From Fusibacter paucivorans (GTDB taxonomy: Bacteria; Bacillota; Clostridia; Peptostreptococcales; Acidaminobacteraceae): a stretch of 64,000 nucleotides of DNA. Position numbers and translations under genes: made by a program. Location: NCBI RefSeq assembly GCF_018390735.1, contig NZ_JAHBCL010000010.1, positions 62,001-126,000 of the forward strand. The letters are read 5' to 3'. Positions 9,701 through 16,904 of this stretch are shown here, piece by piece (position 1 is the stretch's first letter; every line of letters starts with the position of its first letter). The notes below the pieces were generated by a model. That model saw only the letters and a program-made list of their open reading frames with translations. It was not told where the DNA came from and made no database searches.

Positions 9701-9958
9701 ACCGCCAATACCTGGGATGATAGCGTCAGGGCGTTCTTTTTCAATGATTTTCTTCAAGAATTCAAGCTTTATAGGCTCAAGGTAAACGGCATCCGCCATT
9801 TCGCGATCTGTCATAATCGTCGCAGGATTGTTGTTGACGAGTATCGTGTAAATACCTTCTTCTTTTAACACTTTGCAGGCTTGGCTGCCCGAATAGTCAA
9901 ATTCTGCCCCTTGTCCAATGACGATTGGGCCGGAACCAATGACGAGAATACGTTTCAT
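6785..9958 (-). CDS. carB: Carbamoyl-phosphate synthase large subunit
   Basis: At 1057 residues this has the normal length for CarB. It makes carbamoyl phosphate from ammonia, bicarbonate and two ATP for pyrimidine and arginine synthesis. The two homologous halves each begin with a nucleotide-binding motif (VIGSGPIVIGQGAEFDYSG near residue 5 and VVGSGPIKIGQGVEFDYC near residue 555) and contain ATP-grasp domains (VIEVNPRVSRSSALASK and IIEVNLRASRTVPF). The last 130 residues form the MGS-like regulatory domain that binds allosteric effectors. Its ATG shares one base with the carA stop (TAATG at 9958), so the subunits are translated in a coupled way. Confidence 0.98.
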   Translation of the reverse strand: MKRILVIGSGPIVIGQGAEFDYSGSQACKVLKEEGIYTILVNNNPATIMTDREMADAVYLEPIKLEFLKKIIEKERPDAIIPGIGGQTGLNAAVELHESGVLDAYGIEVLGTSIEGIKRSEDRDAFKKAMEKIDIPVLESYPVTTYKEALETLKHLELPLVVRPAYTLGGTGGGICHTMEEFETVTKRGLSLSPVSQVLIEKSLMGWKEIEYEIMRDGAGNCITICNMENIDPLGVHTGDSIVVAPSQTLSDREYQMLRKAAIDIAGELEIVGGCNVQYALDPDSFQFYVIEVNPRVSRSSALASKATGYPIAKVSTKIALGYHLDQIENDITKNTYACYEPSLDYCVIKFPKWAFDKFPEGDNSLGTTMKATGEVMAIGNNFEAAFLKAIRSLELNQYSLMFEPLMKLTLTELFDNIKFPKSDRIFYVAELLRREVTPIGINARTGIDLFFLHKLKNIVMLENFVRKSVLKCITKDQMTKMKRMGMSDAFLSKHLLDHPSEFDVRTYRKNMGIVASYKMVDTCSGEFEALTPYYYSTYDPFDENERTDRKKVVVVGSGPIKIGQGVEFDYCSVHGIMALKSKGYEGIIINNNPETVSTDFDVSDKLYFEPLTIEDVLNVVEYEQPEGVIVQYAGNTGLKLADSMKDYVLGTDYDQIDASENRERFYQLINKAGIKHPEGTTVTTPEKALEAAEGYGYPVLVRPSYVIGGLGMKIVETKETLATYVQELLDLGNEDVLVDNYLNGKEVEVDAICNGSEVLIPGIMEHLERAGIHSGDSISIYPPPALNVDVKNRIFEITKKLSEIFEVKGLMNIQLIIQNGEIYIIEVNLRASRTVPFLSKITGVPMIKLSTGIMLGQTLAEQGYSTGLYPEKDVYAVKLPVFSNDKLVGIDIALGPNMKSTGEIMCIEDTVERALLKGFISLGNAVDNKGKVVCQLDYLDEQLYEVEKIVDGFASAGLEIVTDQATVAFCEANHIKMPKMSVSDDLVEVINDGDVKFVVTNLSGEAGKQSFGLRRYATEKKIPCVHAYDTYRAFVKLINTKEGLDDLQVYDIKKIG

Positions 9959-11028
9959 TATTCAGCCTCCTTCATCATACGAATAAATTCATCAAACAGA
10001 TAACTGGAATCACCGGGACCCGGAGAAGCTTCCGGGTGATACTGTACGCTGAAAATCGGCAACTCATTATGTTTCAGGCCTTCAATAGACCGATCGTTCA
10101 AATTCAAATGCGTTACGGTGACGGGCTTGTCTTTCAGACTTTCATCGACGACCACATAACCGTGATTTTGGCTCGTAATAACGATTTTGTCATTGACGAG
10201 ATCTTTGACCGGATGATTGGAGCCTCTATGACCAAATTTCAACTTTTCCGTCTTAGCACCAAGCGCCAGCGATATGAGCTGATGTCCGAGACAGATGCCA
10301 AAAACTGGTTTTAAGTCAAGCAATGTTTTCACATTTTCAATGACTTCGACATAGTCTTCCGGATTGCCGGGACCATTGGACAGAAAGATGCCATCTGGCG
10401 CGTATGCCATAATATTCTCTACCGATGTAAAGGCAGGAAATACTCTGACATTTAAGTTGCGCAGCACGAGTGAGTCCAAAATATTGCGCTTAATGCCAAA
10501 ATCAAGCACCGCCACTTTGAGGTCACCTTTGCCCAAATCATAAGCATCTGGTGTTGTTACGGCTTTAAGGATATCAACGCCTTCTTCCAAACCTTCGAAA
10601 ACATCTGCTTTATTGACATCGTAAAGTGTTTCGCTGACAATTTTCCCAATCATGGTTCCCTTGTCTCGAATGTGCTTAACCAACGCACGGGTATCAATGC
10701 CTTGAATGCCGACGATCTTGTTGTTATTCAAATAATCTGACAGATTATCTTTGCCGCGCCAATTTGAATAGTCTTCAACGAATTCACGACAGACGAGTCC
10801 TTTGATTTTAGGCCCGCGTGATTGTTCGTCTTCATGGCTTATGCCGTAGTTCCCAATTAATGGATAGGTCAAAATAACAATTTGACCGTAGTATGAAGGG
10901 TCTGTGATGATCTCCTCATAGCCAGTCATCCCAGTGTTAAAAACCACTTCGCCTACGGTCTCAGTCTCACACCCGAACAGGGTGCCTTCAAATATCAAGC
11001 CATCCTCTAGCAAAAGATAACCTTTCAT
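9958..11028 (-). CDS. carA: Carbamoyl-phosphate synthase small subunit (glutamine amidotransferase)
   Basis: A 356-residue CarA that releases ammonia from glutamine for CarB. The N-terminal CarA-specific domain (MKGYLLLEDG, LTYPLIGNYGI) is followed by a class I amidotransferase domain with nucleophile Cys in GICLGHQ and the His-Glu pair in QYHPEASPGP. The start ATG 11026-11028 lies five bases after GGAGG; an earlier in-frame start at 11049 adds residues unlike the family. It is preceded by 68 bases and a small gene in the same orientation. No PyrR attenuator or pyrimidine-type leader was seen. Confidence 0.97.
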   Translation of the reverse strand: MKGYLLLEDGLIFEGTLFGCETETVGEVVFNTGMTGYEEIITDPSYYGQIVILTYPLIGNYGISHEDEQSRGPKIKGLVCREFVEDYSNWRGKDNLSDYLNNNKIVGIQGIDTRALVKHIRDKGTMIGKIVSETLYDVNKADVFEGLEEGVDILKAVTTPDAYDLGKGDLKVAVLDFGIKRNILDSLVLRNLNVRVFPAFTSVENIMAYAPDGIFLSNGPGNPEDYVEVIENVKTLLDLKPVFGICLGHQLISLALGAKTEKLKFGHRGSNHPVKDLVNDKIVITSQNHGYVVVDESLKDKPVTVTHLNLNDRSIEGLKHNELPIFSVQYHPEASPGPGDSSYLFDEFIRMMKEAE

Positions 11029-11096
11029 GCATACCTCCATTTTAATCAATGTATCTCGTACATTATTAATTACTGTCTACCTAAATTTATATGATA

Positions 11097-11447
11097 TCAC
11101 AACTGAGCTTCCGGTGAAACTATTTTTATATTTTTTTTATCATTCACCATTTGACTGAGTATTTCTAAAAGGCCTTCATCAACAGCAATGATGTCGGCAT
11201 TCTCCTTCTCTGCAATCGCCATTATTTTTTTTGCCCGATATCCGGCGCTTTCAATTTGCGCTTTTTCACCTTCAATCATATACACGCGGTTAGCACCAAT
11301 CGCAGTTGCAGCATTGGACAGCATTGGTGCATCAACTTCTGAAAAATGGACGGCAATACGCCGCGCATTGGCTTGCGCTTCCATCCAAGCAAGCACTTTT
11401 GAATTTAGATTGTCTTCACGATAAGCAAAAATAATGGTTTCCTGCAC
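11097..11447 (-). CDS. Small hypothetical protein upstream of carAB
   Basis: A 116-residue soluble protein with a GTG start eight bases after GAGGTGAT. It alternates predicted beta strands and helices: ETIIFAY at the start, then GANRVYMIEGE, KKIMAIAEKENADIIAVDEG and NIKIVSP. The GANRVYMIEG and ENADIIAV phrases recall the nucleotide-binding fold of electron-transfer flavoprotein subunits, but the protein is too short for a full ETF subunit and I do not name it. It has its own strong promoter and probably forms a transcription unit with carA and carB. A role in carbamoyl phosphate synthesis is possible but unsupported. Confidence 0.65.
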   Translation of the reverse strand: MQETIIFAYREDNLNSKVLAWMEAQANARRIAVHFSEVDAPMLSNAATAIGANRVYMIEGEKAQIESAGYRAKKIMAIAEKENADIIAVDEGLLEILSQMVNDKKNIKIVSPEAQL

Positions 11448-11474
11448 TTTTTTATCACCTCAGTCTTTTAAGTG

Positions 11475-11503
11475 ATTATACATAACATTTTATATTTATT
11501 CAA
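11475..11503 (-). promoter_or_regulatory. Sigma-A type promoter of the small gene and carAB
   Basis: The minus strand shows TTGAAT (11498-11503), a 17-base spacer and a perfect TATAAT (11475-11480). It lies about 30 bases before the GTG start at 11447 and just after the terminator of the preceding nitroreductase gene. It is the best candidate for transcribing 11447-6785. Confidence 0.75.
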
Positions 11504-11510
11504 TTGTTTT

Positions 11511-11539
11511 TTGAAAAAAAGAGGACAAAATGTCCTCTT
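11511..11539 (-). terminator. Intrinsic terminator of the nitroreductase gene
   Basis: AAGAGGACA (11519-11527) and TGTCCTCTT (11531-11539) form a perfect 9-base stem with an AAA loop, followed on the minus strand by a long T tract. It lies about 40 bases after the stop of the 11578-12399 gene. Confidence 0.9.
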
Positions 11540-11577
11540 ATAACAGTTGCATAAAATGAATTGAAATATCTACAGTC

Positions 11578-12399
11578 TCATGACAGTTTATTTGAAAAAC
11601 CTTCAATAACAAAACTCGTAATATACTCGTATTTTTCAAACGGCTTAATCACTTCATTAATCCACTGACCCTTAAAGCCCATGGCTTCAACTGCAATGCC
11701 AAAATGACACATGACAATGCCCATATCAATGTATTTGAGATTCAGCCCTTGCTCTGTTAGATAATCTGACTGCATATAAAACCTAAAAACAGTATCGTCA
11801 ATCACAATGCGCCACGGCTGACGATTCATCGTCGACGGGGCTCTTTGAACCGCTTCAAAAATCGGTTCGTAGCGATTGATATGGTATCCTTTTAAAGGAC
11901 TTCCGATAAAATTTGCAAAGAACAACTGGTCGATTCGCTTACGCTCTCTCCCGTGTTTTGCCCTGATTTTTTGATGCCAACTCGCCTCATCAGCACGATA
12001 ACCAACACTAATCAGCGCCGGAATATTGTCATCGTCTTCAAGGCCTAAATGACGCTCGATTCTGCCCTTGTTAGGTATATTGCCGATCCAGCATGTACCC
12101 AATCCCTCGGCAGTGAGATTTAAAACCATGTGTTCCAGGCTATAGCCGTAATCTATGAGGATAGAGCGCTCATTTGGAACGCGCGCAAAAAGATAAGCGG
12201 GACTGCCTGTAATCGCACCAAATGACGAAAAACGCGTAATGCCTATGTCGCGTGCTGTCTCCGTATCGACGATTTCAGGTTCTAGTATATTGCCGAACAC
12301 CCCGCGTCGGCATTGCCTGAGTAGGGGCTTTAGGGTCTCGACATTAAATGGTGACAGTTCATAAGCTCGAACCGACGTTCTCTGTCTTATCCGATCCAT
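11578..12399 (-). CDS. TM1586-like nitroreductase family protein
   Basis: A 273-residue flavin-fold protein of the nitroreductase superfamily, of the single-chain double-domain (TM1586-like) type. It begins with the RQRTSVRAY flavin-contact motif, has a GLGTCWIGN segment in the middle and a second RAPSTMNRQPWRIV motif near residue 190. It probably binds FMN and reduces a quinone, nitro or similar electron acceptor with NAD(P)H; the substrate is unknown. It stands alone between its own extended -10 promoter and a clear terminator. A paralogue with the same two motifs is at 42155-43021. Confidence 0.8.
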   Translation of the reverse strand: MDRIRQRTSVRAYELSPFNVETLKPLLRQCRRGVFGNILEPEIVDTETARDIGITRFSSFGAITGSPAYLFARVPNERSILIDYGYSLEHMVLNLTAEGLGTCWIGNIPNKGRIERHLGLEDDDNIPALISVGYRADEASWHQKIRAKHGRERKRIDQLFFANFIGSPLKGYHINRYEPIFEAVQRAPSTMNRQPWRIVIDDTVFRFYMQSDYLTEQGLNLKYIDMGIVMCHFGIAVEAMGFKGQWINEVIKPFEKYEYITSFVIEGFSNKLS

Positions 12400-12482
12400 G
12401 TTAACTCCTTTCTCATATGCCCTTCCGCCATGATGATATTGCTTGTCTGTACGCTAGGGCAGCACGTACTTACATCTATTAT

Positions 12483-12491
12483 ATTATACCA
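12483..12491 (-). promoter_or_regulatory. Extended -10 promoter of the nitroreductase gene
   Basis: The minus strand reads TGG-TATAAT (12491 down to 12483), a TG-N-TATAAT extended -10 element. It lies about 85 bases upstream of the ATG at 12399. No good -35 hexamer is seen, which is normal for this promoter class. Confidence 0.55.
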
Positions 12492-12521
12492 CTTTTTACA
12501 AAAAATATTCAGTACAATGGC

Positions 12522-12550
12522 TTGCAATACATCACAAATTTTGATATAAT
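12522..12550 (+). promoter_or_regulatory. Sigma-A type promoter of the CarA-N-terminal-like gene
   Basis: TTGCAA (12522-12527) and a perfect TATAAT (12545-12550) are separated by 17 bases. Transcription would begin near 12557, giving a leader of about 78 bases before the ATG at 12635. Confidence 0.75.
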
Positions 12551-12634
12551 ATCGTTAATAAATATTCATTCCATTGTATAATAATTAGTAGTTATTTAAG
12601 TCGTTCCGTGAGACGACAATACGAGGAGGTATGT

Positions 12635-12913
12635 ATGAAAAGTTATTTGGTACTTGAAAACGGCTCAATGTTGAACCTTGCAACCTGTTCTTTCAGCCAC
12701 AATGTCTTAGGCGTGGTTACCGTTGATAATCATACACTCAATCTACAAGATCCGGCAACTGGTAAAGCATATCGTTCAAAACTCGATATGAAAGAAGAAA
12801 ATCGGCTCGCTTCTATGCTGATGACTGGTCATCCGATGCTTGGCAAATTTGTTACAGACGAATTGCCGCTCGACTATCATTTATATGATTTAAAAACGGT
12901 GATTCTTTCGTAA
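12635..12913 (+). CDS. Orphan protein resembling the N-terminal domain of CarA
   Basis: A 92-residue protein that starts MKSYLVLENG, matching seven of the ten first residues of this genome's CarA (MKGYLLLEDG). Near residue 70 it reads MTGHPMLGKFVTDEL, which lines up with LTYPLIGNYGISHED of CarA; the spacing is also similar. I read it as a diverged stand-alone copy of the CarA N-terminal domain, without the amidotransferase half. ATG 12635 follows GAGGAGG by five bases. It has its own promoter and terminator, 1.6 kb from carA and on the opposite strand. A function in binding CarB or a metabolite is only a guess. Confidence 0.7.
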   Translation: MKSYLVLENGSMLNLATCSFSHNVLGVVTVDNHTLNLQDPATGKAYRSKLDMKEENRLASMLMTGHPMLGKFVTDELPLDYHLYDLKTVILS

Positions 12914-12951
12914 ATCATTCGATTAGTCTACATAACGCTTTACGTAAAATC

Positions 12952-12998
12952 CAAAACGGTTATTTCAAGCAAGATCCTTGAAATGACCGTTTTTTTAT
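12952..12998 (+). terminator. Intrinsic terminator
   Basis: AAACGGTTATTTCAAG and CTTGAAATGACCGTTT pair at 15 of 16 positions around a short loop and are followed by a T tract. It ends the 12635-12913 gene about 40 bases after its stop. Confidence 0.9.
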
Positions 12999-13233
12999 TT
13001 TGTCAATTATTCTTTTGTTAATTTAATTTTTTCAGATAAGACAATTACATCATTACCTTTAAGTAATCCTTCACGTAGGTTGTATTTTTGTAGGATGCAA
13101 TTTCCTCTCAAAAACTAATTTCTATGATTCATATTCTATAAACAAATTTTGAATGATTTATAAATATGTGATCATTATAGTGAACTTATACAATCCCAAC
13201 TGGATTGATTAATAAGAAAAGAGGTTCATTAAA
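12999..13233. other. AT-rich intergenic region before the NTF2-like gene
   Basis: No gene or clear RNA structure is visible here. A weak promoter candidate, TTGAAT (13149-13154) with CATTAT (13173-13178) at an 18-base spacing, could drive the following gene. The ribosome site AGAGG lies at about 13220. Confidence 0.35.
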
Positions 13234-13716
13234 ATGACAAAAACAATTTATGGTAAACAAAGAGATACAGGCTTAGAAAACGTTTTACAAGAAGTAAAAT
13301 CTGAAATACCAGGCCGAAGTGCATTTGAAAATGCAATAAAACTAAGAATGTTTGACTGGTGGGCAAAATGGGTTCCCGACTATGCCGGCTGGTTGAAAAT
13401 TGCAGACAGTCTATACGCGGATGAATGTGTTATAGAAGCAATTGGCCCAGAACCGCAGATTTACAAAGACTATCGATCAGCCATGAAACATCAGCGCGAT
13501 GCTTATGAAATGGATATGGGCCCCATTGAAAATTGCGTTGTTGAAAATGATACCGTTGCATTAGATTACAAAATGTATATGACGCCAAAGGCAGGTGACA
13601 AAAAAGGTGAAACCTTTATCCTTCGCGTTACAGAATTTAACCGCTTTGACAATGTTCCCGGCTACGATCAGCCAATGGTAGTCCATTTAAGAGTCGTTGC
13701 AACCGGCATCGCGTAA
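13234..13716 (+). CDS. NTF2/SnoaL-like domain protein
   Basis: A 160-residue protein with the composition and layout of a SnoaL/NTF2-like cone fold. An N-terminal helical segment (FDWWAKWVPDYAGWLKIAD) leads into DECVIEAIGP, then a helix and several beta strands ending in FDNVPGYDQPMVVHLRVV. Proteins of this fold include small isomerases, hydrolases and binding proteins, so no reaction can be given. The start has a good AGAGG nine bases upstream. It is a single gene followed directly by a strong terminator, and converges on the nitrilase gene. Confidence 0.6.
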   Translation: MTKTIYGKQRDTGLENVLQEVKSEIPGRSAFENAIKLRMFDWWAKWVPDYAGWLKIADSLYADECVIEAIGPEPQIYKDYRSAMKHQRDAYEMDMGPIENCVVENDTVALDYKMYMTPKAGDKKGETFILRVTEFNRFDNVPGYDQPMVVHLRVVATGIA

Positions 13717-13744
13717 AAATATAGCTGACAGCTTCCATATAACA

Positions 13745-13794
13745 GCCCCTCCAAGTTGATGCATTTAAGCATCCTATCCGGAGGGGCCTTTTAT
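13745..13794 (+). terminator. Intrinsic terminator of the NTF2-like gene
   Basis: GCCCCTCC (13745-13752) pairs with GGAGGGGC (13780-13787), with an inner GATGC/GCATC stem, and is followed by CTTTT. It starts 28 bases after the stop codon. Confidence 0.85.
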
Positions 13795-13934
13795 GTGAAA
13801 ATAAACAATGCCTTTCGTTGAACTTTCACAACCATGTATTGCATTTCAAGCTCATAAAGATGGACATGCCATGCATCTTTTTCACATTGCCGCTTTCTCT
13901 GATTTCGTTAGTGCGATGATTGCCAAGATTTTAA

Positions 13935-14861
13935 TTACTTATTGTCATGTACGATCAATTCAAACACATCCGGTCTGGCATAATGTCCCGTCGGGTCAAA
14001 GTCCATTCGACTCAATGGCACCTGTGCCATATCAAGTGTTGCATAGGCAATCATCTCTTTGTTCCATATTGGCTCAATCACGTACTTGCCATATGGATCC
14101 ACAACGCAGCTTCCGCCGGGGCACAATTCCTCCGATAAAGATTCAAGCTCACTTTGATAGTGGAATCGCTCAGGATACATGCTTTTCGTCACATATTGAT
14201 TACAACCGACAACAAAACACCTGCCTTCCGCAGCAATATGCCGCATTGTACATTGCCATTCCTCGCGATTGTCAGCCGTTGGCGCAAGATAAATCGCAAC
14301 CCCCTTTTGATAGAGTGCCGCACGTGCAAGCGGCATATAGTTTTCCCAGCAAATCAGTCCACCTATTGTACCAAAAGGTGTTTCAACCGTCGAAATGGCA
14401 CCTTCATGACCATCTCCCCAAATACAGCGTTCCGTTCCCGTCGGTTTTAGCTTTCGATGTTTTGAAACAATTTCACCCTCTGGACTAAAGAGCAAATACG
14501 TACAATAGAGTGTCGCATTGACTGCATCTCTTTCCGAAATGCCAAGTCCGACATAGATACCAGCTTTTTGGGCAGCTTCGGCAATCTTCGCCGTTTCATC
14601 ACCCGGTACCACAACGGATTCATCGTAATAAACTTTCCAGTCTTCCCGTCCCTTCATCGTACGGCTGCCGACGACAAATCCATACGAGAAGCCTCGAGGA
14701 TAACAGGGCACATATGCTTCTGGAAAGACAATGAGATCTGCTTTTTCAGCACCAGCCGCTTCGATGTATGCAACAGCTTTTGCAATGGTTTTGGTTTTAT
14801 CAAATAAAATGGGTGCCGCTTGAACAACCGCTACTTTGCATTTGTCTGCCAGTATTTTCAT
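13935..14861 (-). CDS. Nitrilase (carbon-nitrogen hydrolase superfamily)
   Basis: A 308-residue protein of the true nitrilase branch, which converts a nitrile to a carboxylic acid and ammonia. The catalytic Glu is in FPEAYVPCYPRG, the Lys in KHRKLKPTGTER and the Cys in GGLICWENYMP; the CWEN form of the Cys motif favours nitrilase over amidase. ATG 14859-14861 follows GGGGAGG by eight bases and gives the usual N-terminus (CKVAVVQAAP). It is transcribed away from a LysR-type regulator at 15026, which probably controls it. The natural substrate (aromatic or aliphatic nitrile, perhaps plant-derived) is not readable. Confidence 0.9.
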   Translation of the reverse strand: MKILADKCKVAVVQAAPILFDKTKTIAKAVAYIEAAGAEKADLIVFPEAYVPCYPRGFSYGFVVGSRTMKGREDWKVYYDESVVVPGDETAKIAEAAQKAGIYVGLGISERDAVNATLYCTYLLFSPEGEIVSKHRKLKPTGTERCIWGDGHEGAISTVETPFGTIGGLICWENYMPLARAALYQKGVAIYLAPTADNREEWQCTMRHIAAEGRCFVVGCNQYVTKSMYPERFHYQSELESLSEELCPGGSCVVDPYGKYVIEPIWNKEMIAYATLDMAQVPLSRMDFDPTGHYARPDVFELIVHDNK

Positions 14862-14947
14862 GTAATCGTCCTCCCCTTTTTCTGCCGACTTGGCCAATGT
14901 TTACGTCAATATTTTCATTACGGCATTGTCGCCGCTCTATTTGTATG

Positions 14948-14989
14948 ATACCATTTTTTTAATATCAGTTCAGATGAAATATATGGTAT
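14948..14989. promoter_or_regulatory. Candidate LysR operator between nitrilase and its regulator
   Basis: ATACCAT (14948-14954) and ATGGTAT (14983-14989) form a perfect 7-base inverted repeat separated by 28 bases in the 164-base divergent intergenic region. This arrangement is compatible with paired recognition and activation sites of a LysR tetramer. Binding is not shown by sequence alone. Confidence 0.45.
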
Positions 14990-15025
14990 GTATTATCGCT
15001 TTTATCGATAAGGAGAACGCAATTA

Positions 15026-15910
15026 ATGGAATTTCGAAATCTTAAATCGTTTGTTCACGTTGCAGAATCCGGCAGTTTTTCCAAAACAGCGGAACAGTTG
15101 GGATATGCACAGTCAACAATCACAGCACAAATCGATTCGCTTGAAAAGGAGCTGGGCGTCTCCCTTTTTATTCGGCACGGCAAGCGCTTTTCTCTCTCGA
15201 GCGAAGGCTGTCAGCTTCTTGCATACGCTTATCAAATTCTTAAACTGGAAGCAGAAGCAAACGCCTATTTTCAAGGCGATGCCGCACCTGTAGGTTCACT
15301 AAAAGTCGGCATGCTCGAGTCCATCAGCGCTTCAAAGCATGCCGATGTCCTAAGTCATTTTCTGTCGCATTATCCTGATGTAAAACTAGAAGTCGTCGTT
15401 GCTACGACGCTACAGCTTCTGTCTATGCTCGAAAAAGGCACACTCGATCTAATTGTGACATTGGATATTCCTATCCGGAATCCTAAATTTAAATGTATGC
15501 TTTCAAAGCCTGTGCCCATTCAATTTTTTGCTGATAATCATTCCCCATATGCTCATCATGCTGCCATCTCGCTTAGTGATCTTGCAAGAGCTCGTTTTCT
15601 ATTAACGGAGAAAGGCTGCAATTATAGACAGGTATTTGAAGAAATTTTAGCTGAACACGCTTTGTGTATCAATGATTCTCTGGAAATTGGTTATACACAA
15701 ATTATTATCGACTGCGTCCGTGAAGGACTTGGCATTTCACTGCTGCCGTCGTTTAATTTGACCAATGCACTTGAAAACGGCGAGATTGCCCTTGTTAATG
15801 TTAAAAATTGCAGCATTGAACTGTCACTGCAAATACTCGTTCTTCAAAATCAGTGGCTATCACCTGCGAAAAAGGCCTTTATTAATGCATTTACTTTGTC
15901 TTTATCATAA
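15026..15910 (+). CDS. LysR-family transcriptional regulator
   Basis: A 294-residue LysR protein. The winged helix-turn-helix covers residues 1-60 (FRNLKSFVHVAESGSFSKTA, QLGYAQSTITAQIDSLEKELG), followed by a linker helix and a two-lobed periplasmic-binding-like effector domain (about 90-290, beginning LKVGMLESIS). The start has AAGGAG at proper spacing. It is divergent from the nitrilase gene, the classical position for a LysR regulator and its target. The inducer could be a nitrile or the acid product. Confidence 0.92.
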   Translation: MEFRNLKSFVHVAESGSFSKTAEQLGYAQSTITAQIDSLEKELGVSLFIRHGKRFSLSSEGCQLLAYAYQILKLEAEANAYFQGDAAPVGSLKVGMLESISASKHADVLSHFLSHYPDVKLEVVVATTLQLLSMLEKGTLDLIVTLDIPIRNPKFKCMLSKPVPIQFFADNHSPYAHHAAISLSDLARARFLLTEKGCNYRQVFEEILAEHALCINDSLEIGYTQIIIDCVREGLGISLLPSFNLTNALENGEIALVNVKNCSIELSLQILVLQNQWLSPAKKAFINAFTLSLS

Positions 15911-16002
15911 AAGATTGCCATTGCTTTACCGATACGATAAAGTTGTTCAGTATCTTAAAATCATTACGAATGGAGGAAAGCATCGCCTGATGCTGCAACC
16001 CT

Positions 16003-16689
16003 ATGCTAAAATCGCTTGAAATCCTCTTTGAAAACGATCGTTTCATGGTCGTCGTCAAACCACAAAACACACCTGTACAAGCAACGCGTGCCGGCAGCAT
16101 TTCTATGCTAGATCTTGCCGAGGATTATATGACCTTTAAATGCGGTGTTGAAAATCCTTATGTCGGCCTTGTTCATCGGCTTGATCAGCCTACCGGCGGT
16201 TTAATGCTCCTTTCAAAGTCGCCGGATGCTACCAAGAAACTCAACGAAGCCTTTCGAAACCATCGTGTCGAAAAAAAATACCTCGTTCTGATACAAGGAC
16301 ATATCGTACCTGAGTCTGCCGACGTCTGTCATTATCTATCGGCTGATTCAAAAGCCAATTATGTCACCGTCAGTAAAAATCCCGCCCCCGGCTATCAAAA
16401 GGCCATCCTCCACTATCGGTGTCTCCGCCACGATACTTGGCAAAATCAGCCCGTCAGTTTACTTGAAATTCATCTCGATACAGGGCGGCAGCATCAGATA
16501 CGCTGTCAGATGAGCACTTTGGGACACGGCGTCATTGGCGATCGAAAATACGGCGTCGTCATTGCCAACGAGCCCTTAATGCTATGGGCATATGCATTGA
16601 CTTTCTCAGATCAAAAAAAACATTATCATTTTGAACTGCCGCCATCTGTCGAACCCATGCAATCTATCTATCAAGTAACCACAGACTAA
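16003..16689 (+). CDS. RluA-family RNA pseudouridine synthase
   Basis: A 228-residue pseudouridine synthase that isomerises uridine in rRNA or tRNA. The catalytic Asp is in VHRLDQPTGG (about residue 61), and the later motifs EIHLDTGRQHQIRCQMS and IGDRKYG are typical of the RluA family. There is no S4 domain at the N-terminus. The GGAGG at about 15973 is 25 bases before the ATG; between them lies a nine-codon overlapping reading frame beginning ATG 15990, so translation may be coupled or weak. Which RNA and position it modifies is unknown. Confidence 0.88.
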   Translation: MLKSLEILFENDRFMVVVKPQNTPVQATRAGSISMLDLAEDYMTFKCGVENPYVGLVHRLDQPTGGLMLLSKSPDATKKLNEAFRNHRVEKKYLVLIQGHIVPESADVCHYLSADSKANYVTVSKNPAPGYQKAILHYRCLRHDTWQNQPVSLLEIHLDTGRQHQIRCQMSTLGHGVIGDRKYGVVIANEPLMLWAYALTFSDQKKHYHFELPPSVEPMQSIYQVTTD

Positions 16690-16904
16690 CGTGGATTTAA
16701 CATTTTTTTATCATCCGTACACTTGCAAGATGCGACAGTCTCTTTTACACTGATAAGAAAATAGTAAAGTGCAATATACCATTGAGACAATGACATCCTT
16801 CAAATTTTAATCCTGAGTTGATGATGTGATGTATTGCCTTATACGAACGGATAAATGAGACAATCGCCTTAGATGGTAAAATTTATGACAAAGGTGGCAA
16901 TCAT

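Noticed and set aside
11029-11096. Possible pyrimidine attenuator before carA
   Set aside because: The 68-base gap is too short and shows no terminator or PyrR-binding loop.
13808-14488. 226-residue plus-strand frame opposite the nitrilase gene
   Set aside because: It is a shadow of the nitrilase coding strand; its Cys/His-rich composition has no motif order.
15990-16019. Nine-codon frame overlapping the pseudouridine synthase start
   Set aside because: It is too short to call a gene; it is mentioned only because it lies between the ribosome site and the real start.
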